64,000 nt of DNA from CATOSD01 sp034422735 (GCA_034422735.1 DAOUJL010000083.1:1-64000); one strand, 5' to 3'. Positions 8,945-18,184 are shown, numbered from the stretch's first letter. Notes: generated by a model from the letters alone, not told the origin. Numbers and translations are program-made.

Positions 8945-10179
8945 GCAATAGAGTTGTCGTTACCGGCGTTGGGATAGTAAGCCCAGTCGGACTTGACGCG
9001 GAATCGACCTGGAAGAGCCTGGTGTCCGGCAAGTCCGGCATCGACCACATATCGGCGTTCGACACCGAGGGTTTCGAGACGACGATTGCCGCCGAGGTGA
9101 AGGACTACGACGTTACCTCGCTGGTGGGCCGCAAAGAGGCCCGGCGGATGGACCGGTTCGTGCAACTGGCCGTCGGCGCCGCGCTGGAGGCGCTGGAGCG
9201 CTCCGGCGTGAAGATCGAGCCTGCCAACAGCGAGCGCGTGTCCGTGATGATCACCAGCGGCATAGGCGGCATAATCACGCTGTCGGAGCAGATCGGGGTA
9301 ATGGGCGCGCGCGGCCCCAAGAGGGTCAGCCCGTTCCTGGTGCCGATGATGCTGCCGGACATGGCGGCCGGACAGGTGTCGATGCTGCTCGGAGCGAAGG
9401 GGCCCAACTACGCGGCGGTGTCGGCCTGCTCCAGCAGCGGAGACAGCATCGGCCTGGCCTACGAGGCCATCCGGCGCGGGGAGATCGACGTCGCCCTGGC
9501 CGGAGGCGCGGAGGCCAGCATCTGCCCCATAGGCGTGGCCGGATTCAACGCCTGCCACGCGCTGTCCACGCAGAACGAGGAGCCTGAGAAGGCGTCCCGC
9601 CCGTTCGACGCCACCCGCGACGGCTTCGTGATGGGCGAGGGCGCGGCGGTCCTGGTGCTGGAGAGCATGGAGAGCGCCGAACAGCGCGGCGCGGAGCCGA
9701 TTGCCGAGCTGGTGGGCTACGGAGCCACCGCGGACGCGCACCACATCACCCAGCCGGCGCCGGGCGGCGAGGGCGGCGCGCGGGCGATGAAGATCGCCCT
9801 GAAGACCGCGGGTCTCCAGCCGCACGAGATCGACTACATCAACGCCCACGGCACCTCCACGCCGCTCAACGACAAGTTCGAGACGCTTGCCACCAAGTCC
9901 GTGTTTGGCGAGGAAGCCTACAAGATTCCCATAAGCTCCACCAAGTCCATGACGGGCCATCTGCTTGGCGCGAGCGGCGCGCTGGAGGCGAGCGTGTGCG
10001 TGCTTGCCATCTCCAACTGGGTGGTGCCGCCCACCATCAATCTGGAGACCCCGGACATGGATTGCGACCTCGACTACACGCCGCACATACCGCGCAGGGG
10101 CCGCATAACGAACGCGATGAGCAACTCGTTCGGGTTCGGCGGTCACAACTCCTCACTCATCTTCCAGTCGGTGGAATAG
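8941..10179 (+). CDS. fabF: 3-oxoacyl-[acyl-carrier-protein] synthase II
   Basis: 412 aa condensing enzyme that elongates acyl-ACP with malonyl-ACP in fatty-acid synthesis. The Cys-His-His triad is visible: nucleophile in AVSACSSSGDSIG, first histidine in NAHGTSTPLND, second in KSMTGHLLGASG. The start RVVVTGVGIVSPVG and end NSFGFGGHNSSLIF are standard for FabF. A GGAG ribosome site lies nine bases upstream, inside the preceding gene. The recJ gene starts 12 bases after the stop. No acyl-carrier protein or fabD gene is adjacent. Confidence 0.95.
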   Translation: MSNRVVVTGVGIVSPVGLDAESTWKSLVSGKSGIDHISAFDTEGFETTIAAEVKDYDVTSLVGRKEARRMDRFVQLAVGAALEALERSGVKIEPANSERVSVMITSGIGGIITLSEQIGVMGARGPKRVSPFLVPMMLPDMAAGQVSMLLGAKGPNYAAVSACSSSGDSIGLAYEAIRRGEIDVALAGGAEASICPIGVAGFNACHALSTQNEEPEKASRPFDATRDGFVMGEGAAVLVLESMESAEQRGAEPIAELVGYGATADAHHITQPAPGGEGGARAMKIALKTAGLQPHEIDYINAHGTSTPLNDKFETLATKSVFGEEAYKIPISSTKSMTGHLLGASGALEASVCVLAISNWVVPPTINLETPDMDCDLDYTPHIPRRGRITNAMSNSFGFGGHNSSLIFQSVE

Positions 10180-10190
10180 CTCTGCCAGGC

Positions 10191-11891
10191 ATGGCCAGTA
10201 AGCGATGGCAGATCAGGCCGCCTCCACCGAACGGCTTCGCGAGCGAGCTTGGGCTGCCGCCCTTCCCGGCCAGGATCTTGTACAACCGGGGCGTGCGGAG
10301 CCGCGAAGAGGCGGACGCTTACGTCGGTAACGGAGTGTCGGAGTGGAACGACCCGGCGCTGCTGCCCGACATGGCGGCGGGCGTGGAGCGGCTGGCGGCC
10401 GCTGTCGGATCGGGCGAGACGATCGGCATCTTCGGGGACTTCGACGCGGACGGCATCACGGCCACCGCGCTGCTCACCACTGCCTTGCGAGAGGTCGGCG
10501 GTCTGGTCGAGCCTTACATCCCGGACCGCGTGAAGGAGGGCCACGGCCTGAACTCCGGTGCCGTTCGCGCTCTGGCGGAAAAGTCGGTCACGCTGCTGGT
10601 GACCGTCGACTGCGGCGCGACGTCTGTGGAGGAGATCGGCCTGGCGTCGTCGCTGGGCGTGGACACCATCGTCACCGACCACCACACCATGACGGCGGGG
10701 ATGCCAGACGCTCGCGCCGTAATCAACTGCCGCCGCGAGGACTCCCGCTATCCGTTCGACGGGCTGACGGGCGCCGGCACCGCGCTCAAGCTGGCCGAGG
10801 CGCTGTACCAGCGGCTGGAACGACCGTACCCGGGGCACCTGCTGGAACTTGCCGCGCTGGGCACCGTGGCGGACGTGGGGCCGCTCAGGGGCGAGAACCG
10901 CTACATCGTCAAGCAGGGCCTGAAGCGCATCAACTCCACGCAGAGCCATGGACTGAGGGCGCTGGCGGAGGTCGCGCAGGTCAGGCTTGGCGGCATCGAC
11001 ACCGAGGCGCTCTCGTTCGGTCTCATCCCCCGGATAAACTCCGCCGGGCGCGTCGACCGGGCCGACCTGAGCCTGGCGCTGCTCACCGCGCCGAGCCGCC
11101 AGAGGGCCAGGTACGTCGCGGGCCAGCTCGACGAACTGAACACAGAGCGCAAGCGCGTCACCGAGGCGGCGATGCGGGTGGCGCGGCGGCAGGTGGAGGG
11201 TCGTAGCGGCGCCGAGGATCCGCCTCACCTGCTCTGGGTGGCGAGCGAGACGTGGATTCCGGGCGTGCTGGGACTCATAGCGGGCAGGCTGGCCGACCGG
11301 CACTACCGTCCGGTCGTCGCGGTGTCGCTCGGCGGCGAGGTGAGCCGGGCGAGCGCGCGCAGCATCCCGGAGTTCGATATCGTGTCGGCGCTTGCGGAGA
11401 GCGGCGCGCCATTCGTCAAGTTCGGCGGCCATCCGCAGGCGGCGGGGTTCACGCTCGCCACCTCCGGGCTGGGCGAGCTGGAGGCGGAGCTGGGCGAGCG
11501 CGCGCGGCGAGAGCTCGGCGGCACGGACCTGTCGCCCGTCCTGGATGTGGACTGCGAGGTGGAACTGGGCGAGGCCACCGGGGAGAGCTTCGAGTTCATG
11601 CGCACGCTGGAGCCGTTCGGCGCCGGGAATCCCGCGCCGGTGCTGCTGACGCGCGACGCCAGGGCCGTGGAGGCGCGGCGGGTGGGCAGCGGCGGCCGGC
11701 ACCTCAAGCTGGTCGTGGAGCAAGGCGGCGTTGCCGTGGACGCCATCGCGTTCGGCCAGGGGGAGATGCAGGAAGCCGTGTGGCGCGGGCTGGACCTGGT
11801 GTACCGCGCCGAGCTGGACACGTGGGGCTACAGGCCGAAGATCCAACTAAACGTCCTAGACATGCGCCCGTCCGTCCCTGCGGGCACATAG
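10191..11891 (+). CDS. recJ: Single-stranded-DNA-specific exonuclease RecJ
   Basis: 566 aa. RecJ degrades single-stranded DNA 5' to 3' in recombination and mismatch/base-excision repair. DHH-family motifs are in order: GIFGDFDADGITATALL (motif I), LLVTVDCGATS (II), TIVTDHHTM (III, DHH), and ELAALGTVADVGPLRGENR (IV). The DHHA1 domain has VASETWIPGVLGLIAGRLADR and FGGHPQAAGFTL, and an OB fold ends the protein (FEFMRTLEPFGAGNPAPVL). The ATG at 10191 matches the family start; an upstream in-frame extension only covers the fabF 3' end. Confidence 0.94.
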   Translation: MASKRWQIRPPPPNGFASELGLPPFPARILYNRGVRSREEADAYVGNGVSEWNDPALLPDMAAGVERLAAAVGSGETIGIFGDFDADGITATALLTTALREVGGLVEPYIPDRVKEGHGLNSGAVRALAEKSVTLLVTVDCGATSVEEIGLASSLGVDTIVTDHHTMTAGMPDARAVINCRREDSRYPFDGLTGAGTALKLAEALYQRLERPYPGHLLELAALGTVADVGPLRGENRYIVKQGLKRINSTQSHGLRALAEVAQVRLGGIDTEALSFGLIPRINSAGRVDRADLSLALLTAPSRQRARYVAGQLDELNTERKRVTEAAMRVARRQVEGRSGAEDPPHLLWVASETWIPGVLGLIAGRLADRHYRPVVAVSLGGEVSRASARSIPEFDIVSALAESGAPFVKFGGHPQAAGFTLATSGLGELEAELGERARRELGGTDLSPVLDVDCEVELGEATGESFEFMRTLEPFGAGNPAPVLLTRDARAVEARRVGSGGRHLKLVVEQGGVAVDAIAFGQGEMQEAVWRGLDLVYRAELDTWGYRPKIQLNVLDMRPSVPAGT

Positions 11892-12007
11892 CATAACGTT
11901 GAGCCGGTCGGTCTGTCCTCTCCTGTGCGCGGCCCTCTACATCTTTATCGCACACTCCCGCAAATGTTAGAATGCCATGCATGGAAGTACGCCCTGAAGG
12001 GGGACAC

Positions 12008-12325
12008 ATGAGAGACGCGGAGACCCCGGCGCCCACGCAAGCCATCAGACGCACGTCGCCGCCGAGCCGCCCTAAAGAAGAGACGGCCCGCCTCGGCGAT
12101 GAAATTTACGAGCGGGACATCCGTCCGCAGGTCGAGGCCGACCACGTTGGCGAGGTAGTCGCCATCGACGTGGAGAGCGGGAGTTGGGCCATCGGCGAGG
12201 ATGAGATTGTCGCCACAGACCGCCTGCAGGCCCAGCGCCCCGACGCCTATGACGTCTGGTGCCTGCGGGTTGGCTATCGGGCGCTGTACAGCTTCGGGGG
12301 CGGGTCCCTGCGGAGAACCGAGTGA
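12008..12325 (+). CDS. Small hypothetical protein paired with a retropepsin-like gene
   Basis: 105 aa; the ATG at 12008 has AAGGGGG four bases upstream. The C-terminal part GDEIYERDIRPQVEADHVGEVVAIDVESGSW and the later RVGYRALYSFGG resemble a small protein family common in Cyanobacteria and Chloroflexota that is usually encoded next to an aspartic-protease-like protein; I cannot name the domain. The stop overlaps the GTG of the next gene (GTGA), so the pair is translationally coupled and may act as a two-protein module. Confidence 0.65.
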   Translation: MRDAETPAPTQAIRRTSPPSRPKEETARLGDEIYERDIRPQVEADHVGEVVAIDVESGSWAIGEDEIVATDRLQAQRPDAYDVWCLRVGYRALYSFGGGSLRRTE

Positions 12326-12693
12326 TCCAGGGCGTGGTGAACACTGCCTACGAACCCATCGTAAGTCTTACGGTGCAAGGCCCTGCGGGCCAGTCGCAGG
12401 AGATTGAGGCTGTGGTAGACACGGGCTACAACGGCTTCCTGACTCTACCACTGATACTCGTGACGGAGTTGGGCTTGGTATATCGTGACCGAGGCCGCGC
12501 AATTCTGGCCGATGGCAGCGAGTCCTTCTTCGATATCTACGACGTTGCCGTGCTCTGGGACAGCCGTCTGCGAAATACCAGAGCCAGCGCAGTAGACGCC
12601 ACTCCCCTCGTGGGTATGCGACTGCTGGACGACCATGACCTGAGCATCCAGGTTCGGGTCGGCGGACGCGTCCTCATCCAGGCCGGAGAGTAG
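12322..12693 (+). CDS. Retropepsin-like (clan AA) aspartic protease
   Basis: 123 aa, starting with GTG inside the stop of the previous gene. AVVDTGYNGFLTLP carries the aspartic protease DTG with the expected hydrophobic flanks, and the later VGMRLLDDHDLSI matches the second conserved segment (family LLGxxLL). One-domain members would act as homodimers, each giving one Asp. This is the only one of three such genes in the window with an intact DTG (compare 53937 and 58210). The substrate is unknown. Confidence 0.78.
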   Translation: MIQGVVNTAYEPIVSLTVQGPAGQSQEIEAVVDTGYNGFLTLPLILVTELGLVYRDRGRAILADGSESFFDIYDVAVLWDSRLRNTRASAVDATPLVGMRLLDDHDLSIQVRVGGRVLIQAGE

Positions 12694-12724
12694 CCGGTCG
12701 CGCTTGCCCCCCTCGCAACTGCAC

Positions 12725-12746
12725 GGGCAGGCTTTCGAGCCTGCCC
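12725..12746. terminator. Bidirectional hairpin between convergent genes
   Basis: A perfect 9-bp stem GGGCAGGCT/AGCCTGCCC is closed by a TTCG tetraloop, located between the aspartic protease gene and lgt, which converge. No T tract follows on either side, so its efficiency is uncertain. Confidence 0.6.
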
Positions 12747-12768
12747 ACTAACCACTGACGCCCCACCC

Positions 12769-13626
12769 CTACCGGCTGCGCCGCCTCTCGGCGCGGGTGC
12801 CGCGCTGGTACGCGGGGGCCGGCTCGTCGAACGACTCGTCCCGCGGCGTGTACCGCGCCTTGATCGCCAGAATCGGGACCGTTATCGCCAGCACCAGAAG
12901 CGCGATGAAGTGCGCCTCCTGCATTCCCAGCGCCCAGACCTTGTCGGTACGGGCGAAAGAGATCATGAACCGCCCGATTGAGTAGAGGGCCAGGTAGACT
13001 ACGAAGATCATCCCGTCGGGCTTCAGCCTCCCGCGCAGCCTCCAGATGACCAGCAGCGCGAGCATGTTCCATATCATTTCGTAGGCTATGACCGGCTGGA
13101 CCGCGACGCCCACGCCCTCCGCGCCGCAGTTCCGGGCGTCGCTGACCGGGTTCGTCCACATGAACCCGAATATGAAATCGGTGGCACGCGCGCAGTGCTC
13201 GCCGTTCACGATGTCGCCCAGTCTGCCGATGGTCTGCGCGACCAGCAGCGCCGGGGCGGTCAGGTCGGCTATCACCCCCACGGGCTGTTTCGCTATGAGC
13301 GCGTAGGCCGCGCCGCCCAGGAAGCCGCCCAGTATGCCGCCCCAGAGGCCGATTCCTCCGGCCCAGATGGCCAGAATGTCGGCGGGATTCTGCTGGTAGA
13401 AGTCCCAGTGGTCGATGACGTGCACCAGGCGGGCGCCGATTATGCCCCCGATAATGGCGAAAATGGCGATGGAGTAGACGGCATCCGGGTCTATGCCCTT
13501 GAGAGGCGCCCACCTTCCGACGAGGAACACGGCGGAGGCCACGGCGACGAAGCTGAAGAAGCCGTGCCAGCTCACCAGGAAGTTGCCGAAGCTAACCAAG
13601 TTGGGGCCAATGCCTATATCGATCAT
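12769..13626 (-). CDS. lgt: Prolipoprotein diacylglyceryl transferase
   Basis: 285 aa integral membrane enzyme that moves diacylglycerol from phosphatidylglycerol to the lipobox cysteine of prolipoproteins. It has several hydrophobic segments and the family signature GRLGDIVNGEHCARATDF (family GRxGNFxNxE, with Asp in place of the usual Asn) after ALLVAQTIGR, plus the earlier GARLVHVIDHWDFY. The AAGGA ribosome site is just before the ATG. The window also encodes likely substrates, the lipoproteins at 15471 and 59107. Confidence 0.93.
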   Translation of the reverse strand: MIDIGIGPNLVSFGNFLVSWHGFFSFVAVASAVFLVGRWAPLKGIDPDAVYSIAIFAIIGGIIGARLVHVIDHWDFYQQNPADILAIWAGGIGLWGGILGGFLGGAAYALIAKQPVGVIADLTAPALLVAQTIGRLGDIVNGEHCARATDFIFGFMWTNPVSDARNCGAEGVGVAVQPVIAYEMIWNMLALLVIWRLRGRLKPDGMIFVVYLALYSIGRFMISFARTDKVWALGMQEAHFIALLVLAITVPILAIKARYTPRDESFDEPAPAYQRGTRAERRRSR

Positions 13627-13905
13627 TTAGAATCCTTCAGCGAGAATTGTAAGCTATCCTAAATCTAAGTTCGCCGGGTGGCCCTGTCAAGCCGTGCGCG
13701 GCGGCGGAATGATGGGGACTACCGTGGGATGTTGACGACAGGGCTCGACAACGTGAAGTTCGCCGACCGTCTTCCAGTCTTGGAGTGGGCGTAGCTGTTC
13801 CGGGAGGATCCGGCTGAACCGTTACTGAAGTTGCTACAATGCGCGACAAAACCTGTAACATACTGTCCTGTCCGCTCAGTACAGTATCGGAAAGGATCGC
13901 CGCTC

Positions 13906-15453
13906 ATGCAGAGAGAGCATCTGAAGTATTGGTTGGCCGCAGCATTAATCGTCGCTCTTGTCATCGCTGGAAACCGGCTATTTGCTGAGCGTATTGCCGC
14001 GCAGGAAGAACCCGAAGGCGACTTCGTTGTTAAGTTTGAAGAATTCCCGCCAGACTGCACCAAGCCAGGTTTCTCAGGCTATCCTGAGTGCTGGACTGCA
14101 ACCCCGACCAGAACTCCACCCACAAAGGTTCCAACTGCGACGTATACCCCGCGTCCAAAGCCCACAGCGACCTATACGCCGGTTCCAACTCCTACTAAGT
14201 CTCCACCTCCGACACCGACCTCGACACGACCCAAGCCGATTGTCGAACCCACACCAACTGACACGCCCACTGACACTCCGACACCGACAAACACAGCTAC
14301 CTCCAATGGCGACGACGATGATGACAGCGGGAACAATGGAGGGAACAACGGCGGCAATAATGGTGGGAACAATAGCGGCACAACTGTATCTGTTCCGACC
14401 GCGACATTTACGCCAACGCCGACACCTACACCAATACCCGTAGCCTTTGACTTCGAGCTTACAGCGCTAGGCGATGAGCCTGATTTAGTCAATTGGACGA
14501 TACTGCACCGAGAGCGCGTTAAGTTGGAAGTATGGGGGCAGGGAGTAAACCCACCAAAGGCTGAAGACTACGAATTTCAGCTAGTGCTTAACTCGGGAAC
14601 GACAGGCTTCTACTACGATAAGAATAGTGACGGGGCGTGTGGCAGGCTAATTGGCGACGCGACCGCGTGGCTTACGGACTGGTTTTCTGTAGGATCGGGT
14701 GCGCGTATGCCCTGGTTAGTACGTTGCGATCTAGGTGAAGCCTATAATCAGGGAATTACTGTAAGAGCTCGTGTAAAGAACAGCTACAGCTCTACGACTC
14801 TAGGGACATCCGGCTATCTAGGAATGGCTTGGCATAGCATAGAGTTTCCTCTTACCTACGCTATCGAGCGTAGTACGTTGGCTGTTGAAGCGCCTCCATC
14901 GGACTTAGGTTTAAAGCTTAGAGATCGTCCTGCAATCGAGGCGGCTAGAGAAGTGCTACCTACTCAGATTGATGCAGCTGCAAGAGCTTGGAATAATGCG
15001 GCTGGTCAGACTGTTTTCGTTCCACACTCGCAGATGCCTAGCAAGTCCTTGCGAGTAACAGTCAAAGGGTACTGGGCGAACTTTGTGCCAGAAGGATGTA
15101 CACAAAGGGACGTAGCTTGTGTACAGAGTAATGACTACAGTGAGCCTCACTTGACGGAGCAGACGGTGTGGGTGAGATTCCCACCAGCTCTTGTTAGTGA
15201 AACTGGTGAGTTGCCTAAATGGACAAATAATTATACGCTTGCGAAGGACGTTAAGCGCCGAAAGATCTATTACCACATGCCTTCCGTCTTAAGGCATGAG
15301 ATCGGACACACTTTCCGGTTAGGCCACGCAGCTATTGGAAATAACATGGGAGAGGTTTGGGTTGATTCACCTGTCCCCTATCTTACCTTGGTTGACAAGT
15401 GGGGTATTCAGAGACTTCTCAGTACTCATGATAATCGAGGGCACAGCCATTAG
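13906..15453 (+). CDS. Secreted zinc metalloprotease with threonine/proline-rich linker
   Basis: 515 aa. An N-terminal signal segment (LKYWLAAALIVALVIAG) is followed by a long low-complexity region (about residues 65-185): TPTPT-type repeats split by a DDDDDSGNNGGNNGG tract. The globular C-terminal part ends in HEIGHTFRLGH (residues 464-474), the HExxHxxxxxH zinc site of metzincins; the usual Gly at position 8 is Arg. The site is preceded by MPSVLRHEIGH as in matrixin-like enzymes. Base composition is clearly more A/T-rich than neighbours. The ATG was chosen for its signal peptide and an AAAGGA upstream. It is probably co-transcribed with the lipoprotein gene 17 bases downstream. Confidence 0.78.
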   Translation: MQREHLKYWLAAALIVALVIAGNRLFAERIAAQEEPEGDFVVKFEEFPPDCTKPGFSGYPECWTATPTRTPPTKVPTATYTPRPKPTATYTPVPTPTKSPPPTPTSTRPKPIVEPTPTDTPTDTPTPTNTATSNGDDDDDSGNNGGNNGGNNGGNNSGTTVSVPTATFTPTPTPTPIPVAFDFELTALGDEPDLVNWTILHRERVKLEVWGQGVNPPKAEDYEFQLVLNSGTTGFYYDKNSDGACGRLIGDATAWLTDWFSVGSGARMPWLVRCDLGEAYNQGITVRARVKNSYSSTTLGTSGYLGMAWHSIEFPLTYAIERSTLAVEAPPSDLGLKLRDRPAIEAAREVLPTQIDAAARAWNNAAGQTVFVPHSQMPSKSLRVTVKGYWANFVPEGCTQRDVACVQSNDYSEPHLTEQTVWVRFPPALVSETGELPKWTNNYTLAKDVKRRKIYYHMPSVLRHEIGHTFRLGHAAIGNNMGEVWVDSPVPYLTLVDKWGIQRLLSTHDNRGHSH

Positions 15454-15470
15454 GCACGTCGGAGGTAGGT

Positions 15471-17297
15471 ATGTTCAAGGGTAATCTGATCGATAGAGCT
15501 AAGTGGCTATTTGTAGGCATACTGTTCTTGTTCGCTGTAGGATGTTCAGTCTCAGATAATGTAGTCTCAGAACCGAGCAGCACTCCAACAGAGAAAACTG
15601 ATTCTCGACGTGTAGCACCGTCTATGGGATCTTCACCCTTTCAAGGACACTTCGGGAAGGCTACAGCTTCACTGGAGGAACGGATTTTCATAGCGGAAGT
15701 TGTCGTCAAGGCGCGTTTGTTGACTGCCGGACAAGACGTTCTGAACTTTCGGGCTGTGTCTTACTTGAAGGGCACAGGGCCTACTGAGTTTACTGTTAGG
15801 GCTGTGACTGAAGGCCGCAATACCCAATGGGACAACCAGGACGCCATCTTATTCCTGGAAGATTACTCTCAGGGGCCTGAAACCTTCACATTCATCGACA
15901 CCACAGAATGGGACTATATGTGGGAAGGCTACTCGCCCACTGAGTACACAGGCGACCTGCCAGAGGGCTACACGCCTGGGCGAGACAACCCGGTCTGGCT
16001 TCCAGTTGATCCTCCAAGGTCTCTGGTGTCGAACGCCGCTCAGTCATCAGATTCATCAGCGAACATTCGGATAACGTCTGAGCTTGGACGTTCAGGGGAT
16101 CGTGTCAAGGTTACTCAACAGAAACTAGAATCCCAAGTTCAATGGATTGCCGGAACCACCCCTGCAAGAGAGGGGGAATCGGCAGCTCAGCGATCCGCTG
16201 ATCCTGAAACTCATCGCAAGTGCGTTATAGCGGCTTTAGAGATCATTCGAGACGTTCGAGACGCTGAAATCTATCTTGATGAGGATCTTCTTCCCGTTGA
16301 CGGTGGCAGTATCACGCTGAAATCTGGTCTTCCTGAAGACTCCATACTACTAGACTTCAGCGATGAGCCAGCAGGGGGCTATATACCTCATGTGTTTCAT
16401 GGGTCAGATGCGCATTTGTTTAAGTCTTACTTGATGGAAACCGGCGATAAATCCAGAGTGTACTTCGAAGACAAGATCGTCACAGCCCGACCTCTTCCGG
16501 CTGGCAACTACGTTATGAACAAGTCCTCTCGACCCCATTGGTTAGAGCCATGCCGGTTTCGATCAGATGAAATGTACATGGTTCACAACGTAAGAGTCGT
16601 AGCTCCAAACAACGTGCTTTACGAATCGTTCTTCGATCCCGGCCTCATACCAGAGGGGATCGGATACTCTTCAGACGGCGGTGTGCTTAAAGCAGGAAGC
16701 TCCTCTTCCAAGACGATTGAGATCGCAAAGATTGTCTCGCGAAGCGGGCAAGTCCAGATTACTGTCAATTCCGTTGAAGCTCTGGACAGAACTGTTATGG
16801 ACTTCATCGACCTGGACGGGTCTGTAACGCTGTCTCTGAATTCGGCCAACGCGACCAGCTCTAATGCAGTCCTGACGTGGGATGTATCCTCTCAGCCCTG
16901 GCAAGACGGGGACAAGCTCATGCTTCGAATCACGCGAATACTGCCGTCCCCTATATTGGATGCACAGTTGACAGTCCAGGGCTTCAGTCCACAAGAGCCA
17001 GGATACTTCAGAGATCTTACTGGCAATCTGGAGCCTGGGGAGTTTCAGTTTAACGGTTCAACTATCAGAATATCCAGCTTCTACTGGCTGCGCGGAACTC
17101 TGAGATTCCTGACCGAGAATCACGCTGACCTCACAGGGCACGTCATTCTAGTACTGGATTCTGACGGCGCGAAAGTCTTAGAGCTCGCCATCGACGACGC
17201 GCAGGTCTTAGTCGCGGGCAGCAACTACGCATGGAACGTTCCTCGACCTTGGGACGCAGGCGATGTTCTCAGGATGATTATTCAGTATCGGACCTAA
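15471..17297 (+). CDS. Lipoprotein of unknown function, partner of the metalloprotease
   Basis: 608 aa with a typical lipoprotein signal (WLFVGILFLFAVGC, lipobox AVGC), so it is anchored in the outer leaflet. I do not recognise a catalytic domain. The body is beta-rich with repeated turns such as LDGSVTLSLNSAN and LRFLTENHADLTGHVILVLDSDG, possibly carbohydrate-binding or immunoglobulin-like modules. GGAGGTAGGT precedes the ATG. It follows the metalloprotease gene and shares its low-GC composition, suggesting that the pair was acquired together; the lipoprotein might be a substrate, inhibitor or anchor of the protease. Confidence 0.7.
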   Translation: MFKGNLIDRAKWLFVGILFLFAVGCSVSDNVVSEPSSTPTEKTDSRRVAPSMGSSPFQGHFGKATASLEERIFIAEVVVKARLLTAGQDVLNFRAVSYLKGTGPTEFTVRAVTEGRNTQWDNQDAILFLEDYSQGPETFTFIDTTEWDYMWEGYSPTEYTGDLPEGYTPGRDNPVWLPVDPPRSLVSNAAQSSDSSANIRITSELGRSGDRVKVTQQKLESQVQWIAGTTPAREGESAAQRSADPETHRKCVIAALEIIRDVRDAEIYLDEDLLPVDGGSITLKSGLPEDSILLDFSDEPAGGYIPHVFHGSDAHLFKSYLMETGDKSRVYFEDKIVTARPLPAGNYVMNKSSRPHWLEPCRFRSDEMYMVHNVRVVAPNNVLYESFFDPGLIPEGIGYSSDGGVLKAGSSSSKTIEIAKIVSRSGQVQITVNSVEALDRTVMDFIDLDGSVTLSLNSANATSSNAVLTWDVSSQPWQDGDKLMLRITRILPSPILDAQLTVQGFSPQEPGYFRDLTGNLEPGEFQFNGSTIRISSFYWLRGTLRFLTENHADLTGHVILVLDSDGAKVLELAIDDAQVLVAGSNYAWNVPRPWDAGDVLRMIIQYRT

Positions 17298-17799
17298 AAT
17301 AAACCTGAACAGCACTTAGGGGGAGCCACTGAAAGCTTAACATCTCAGACGCAGAAGAGCCGCCAAATCGTCAGTTACCACACTTCACGATTCGACGGCC
17401 CTAAACCAAAAGGGGGAAACCTAATGGCTGCAGCGCAGTCTAACCTAGCGCATACCTTCATGCAAGCGACACACACCCCTCACCCACTCCGACCCATCCG
17501 CTCCCCCGCACCCCGAAAATTCCGTCACTTTCCCGCGCCACCCGTTCCCCAGCCCTGCCCCACCCAAACCCCGCCAACACCCCGCTCCGTCCCCATTCAT
17601 GCGCCGTTTCTTCCCACAAATCCGCCCCCACTCCGCAATTTCGCCGCTGCTCTTGAAGCATACGCATCCAAGCGCAGCCGAGGAATCCGGGCCGTTCGCG
17701 CGCCTGCGGCCTGACCCCTCTTGATTCTATAGCACGCACGTGCTATTTTCTATCCAGCAGGCGCTGTGGCAAGTGTTCAGAGGTGCCGATTGGCCAAGA

Positions 17800-17840
17800 G
17801 TCCCCTCTCCTTTGATGGGAGAGGGCTAGGGTGAGGGTGA
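17800..17840 (+). repeat. Dispersed palindromic repeat, subfamily A
   Basis: CCCCTCTCC TTTGAT GGGAGAGGG, then CTAGGGTGAGGGTGA. It has the same layout as the copy at 2510 but opposite orientation; the loop differs (TTTGAT for CTCGAT). Confidence 0.85.
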
Positions 17841-18020
17841 AAATGGGGGTGAAGGCCACTGTCGTGTTCTGCCACATTCTGGGCAATACGCGTGACGAAC
17901 CTCAACAACTTGGCTCACAGAAAGTGACAAGAACATCGGGCCGCCCAGCTACGGAATGTGCGGAATGTAGCAGAATCGAGCAGATTTTTTGGAGAGCCGC
18001 GCCCAAAGCCCCTTCCGCTT

Positions 18021-18061
18021 GTCCCCTCTCCCTCGATGGGAGAGGGCTAGGGTGAGGGTGA
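18021..18061 (+). repeat. Dispersed palindromic repeat, subfamily A
   Basis: CCCCTCTCCCTCGATGGGAG followed by AGGGCTAGGGTGAGGGTGA; near-identical to the copy 220 bases upstream and in the same orientation. Confidence 0.85.
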
Positions 18062-18145
18062 CGACGCGAGCGCAGCCAGTGTGCCGCCCGTGCCGTTACT
18101 CCGCTTCGCTGTGCTAGAATGAGACCCAGACACGAGACAGGTGAG

Positions 18146-18184
18146 ATGAAGCTGATGGCCGCAGCATCAACGGCGAAGATATGA
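18146..18184 (+). CDS. Possible 12-codon leader peptide coupled to the recombinase gene
   Basis: ATG at 18146 after AGGTGAG encodes a 12-residue peptide (MKLMAAASTAKI) whose TGA overlaps the ATG of the recombinase (ATGA). The recombinase ATG itself has no ribosome site, so ribosomes ending this short frame could re-initiate there. This is inference from layout only. Confidence 0.35.
   Translation: MKLMAAASTAKI

Larger units (their letters stand above)
17298..18145 (+). other. Long intergenic region with strand-asymmetric C-rich tract and two palindromic repeats
   Basis: About 850 bases without a convincing gene. 17465-17660 is unusually rich in C and poor in G on the plus strand. An open frame of 96 codons at 17424 reads through it and has an AAGGGGG-like site, but its protein is a proline/histidine-rich low-complexity string with no family resemblance. 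The palindromic repeats at 17800 and 18021 follow. TAGAAT at 18115-18120 may be the -10 box for the recombinase transcript. Confidence 0.5.

Noticed and set aside
17424..17714. 96-codon Pro/His-rich open frame with an AAGGGGG-like site
   Set aside because: Low-complexity product from a C-rich tract, no conserved features; kept only as a composition oddity.
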